Of a DNA stretch of 6,671 nt, positions 6,320 to 6,671 are shown in pieces (the first letter of the stretch is position 1; every line of letters begins with the position of its first letter). The position numbers and the translations under genes are program-made. Below the pieces are notes generated by a model. The model did not search any database. It was not told the DNA's origin and worked only from the letters and a program-made list of their open reading frames with translations. The DNA comes from Bacteriovoracaceae bacterium (GTDB lineage: Bacteria; Bdellovibrionota; Bacteriovoracia; Bacteriovoracales; Bacteriovoracaceae): NCBI GenBank assembly GCA_023146355.1, contig JAGLCH010000250.1, forward strand, positions 1 to 6,671, read 5' to 3'.

Positions 6320-6671
6320 ATGAAATTACTTATTATCTTAACCCTTGTTTCAGTTGTATCTACCTCTTGTATGGAAGCGCGAAACAGAAGTTCAATTGTA
6401 GGAAATTCTTCCGATGGCGCAAAATATGCGAAGGAATACGATACCTCTCCAGAAGATAGAGTTGGAACTGGCCTCCCTGGATTCACCCCAACAGAAGGTG
6501 AAAATACAAGAATGGATGATGATGATACTACGACAACACTAGGAGCTCCATCAGATGCCACAGGATGCGCCACAAGAGATACAAATCACCTCGGAAAGAT
6601 TACCGTATGCAAGAGCAAGACAAATGACCTTGATATCTATATACAAGTAGATACAGTCATAACATCAACTA
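6320..6671 (+). CDS. Partial (5' part) gene for a probable lipoprotein of unknown function
   Basis: An ATG at 6320 has a ribosome site GGAG (6310-6313) 6 bases upstream and opens a frame that continues, without a stop, to the right edge (117 complete codons). The product begins with a short signal sequence (one lysine, LLIILTL core) ending STSC, so Cys17 is a likely lipidation site. The lipobox is loose, with serine where leucine is usual. Residue +2 is methionine and not aspartate, which would allow sorting to the outer membrane. Residues about 18-80 look like a flexible linker: charged and polar, rich in Gly, Pro and Thr, with four Asp then four Thr at 66-73. Two further cysteines at 83 and 97 bracket a segment that may start a folded, disulfide-bonded domain. 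The family is not recognised, and the rest of the gene is outside the window. Confidence 0.8.
   Translation, partial: MKLLIILTLVSVVSTSCMEARNRSSIVGNSSDGAKYAKEYDTSPEDRVGTGLPGFTPTEGENTRMDDDDTTTTLGAPSDATGCATRDTNHLGKITVCKSKTNDLDIYIQVDTVITST

Noticed and set aside
6280..6573. A - strand open frame of 97 codons rich in Ser and Val.
   Set aside because: It is the complement of the lipoprotein gene. The + strand frame has a ribosome site, a signal sequence and a lipobox.

Overview
The window is compact bacterial DNA, roughly 40% G+C by eye, with short intergenic gaps, abutting genes and two pairs of genes that overlap tail to tail. It has several exported or envelope proteins, relaxed start codons (GTG, TTG, possibly CTG) and a peptidoglycan glycosyltransferase, so the host is Gram-negative. 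The overall style (moderately low G+C, unrecognised secreted proteins, lipoprotein) would fit the Bdellovibrio/Bacteriovorax/Halobacteriovorax group, but this is an impression and nothing here proves it.

Layout, left to right. (1) The 3' end of a + strand gene for a beta-rich, probably exported protein. (2) A tight three-gene operon on the - strand, transcribed right to left from about 3930 down to 795: gsk (inosine-guanosine kinase, very clearly recognisable), then an unrecognised 345-residue protein with features of a PD-(D/E)XK-type nuclease, then mtgA (GT51 monofunctional transglycosylase). The gaps are one and zero bases, and the two downstream genes start with TTG and GTG. (3) A short divergent promoter region (3910-4036). 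(4) A + strand gene for an exported protein with an SH3-like N-terminal part and a probable outer-membrane beta-barrel. (5) A - strand gene for a 437-residue membrane-anchored protein of unknown function, whose 3' end overlaps the preceding gene. (6) A second divergent intergenic region (6219-6319), then the 5' part of a + strand lipoprotein gene that runs off the right edge.

Working together: Gsk salvages guanosine and inosine to nucleotides, and MtgA polymerises glycan strands in the periplasm. Nothing obvious links these two functions, and the middle gene of the operon is the least explained part of the window. The remaining genes are envelope or secreted proteins without assignable function. 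No tRNA, rRNA, CRISPR array, insertion sequence or integrase was seen, and no stretch longer than about 130 bases lacks a gene.
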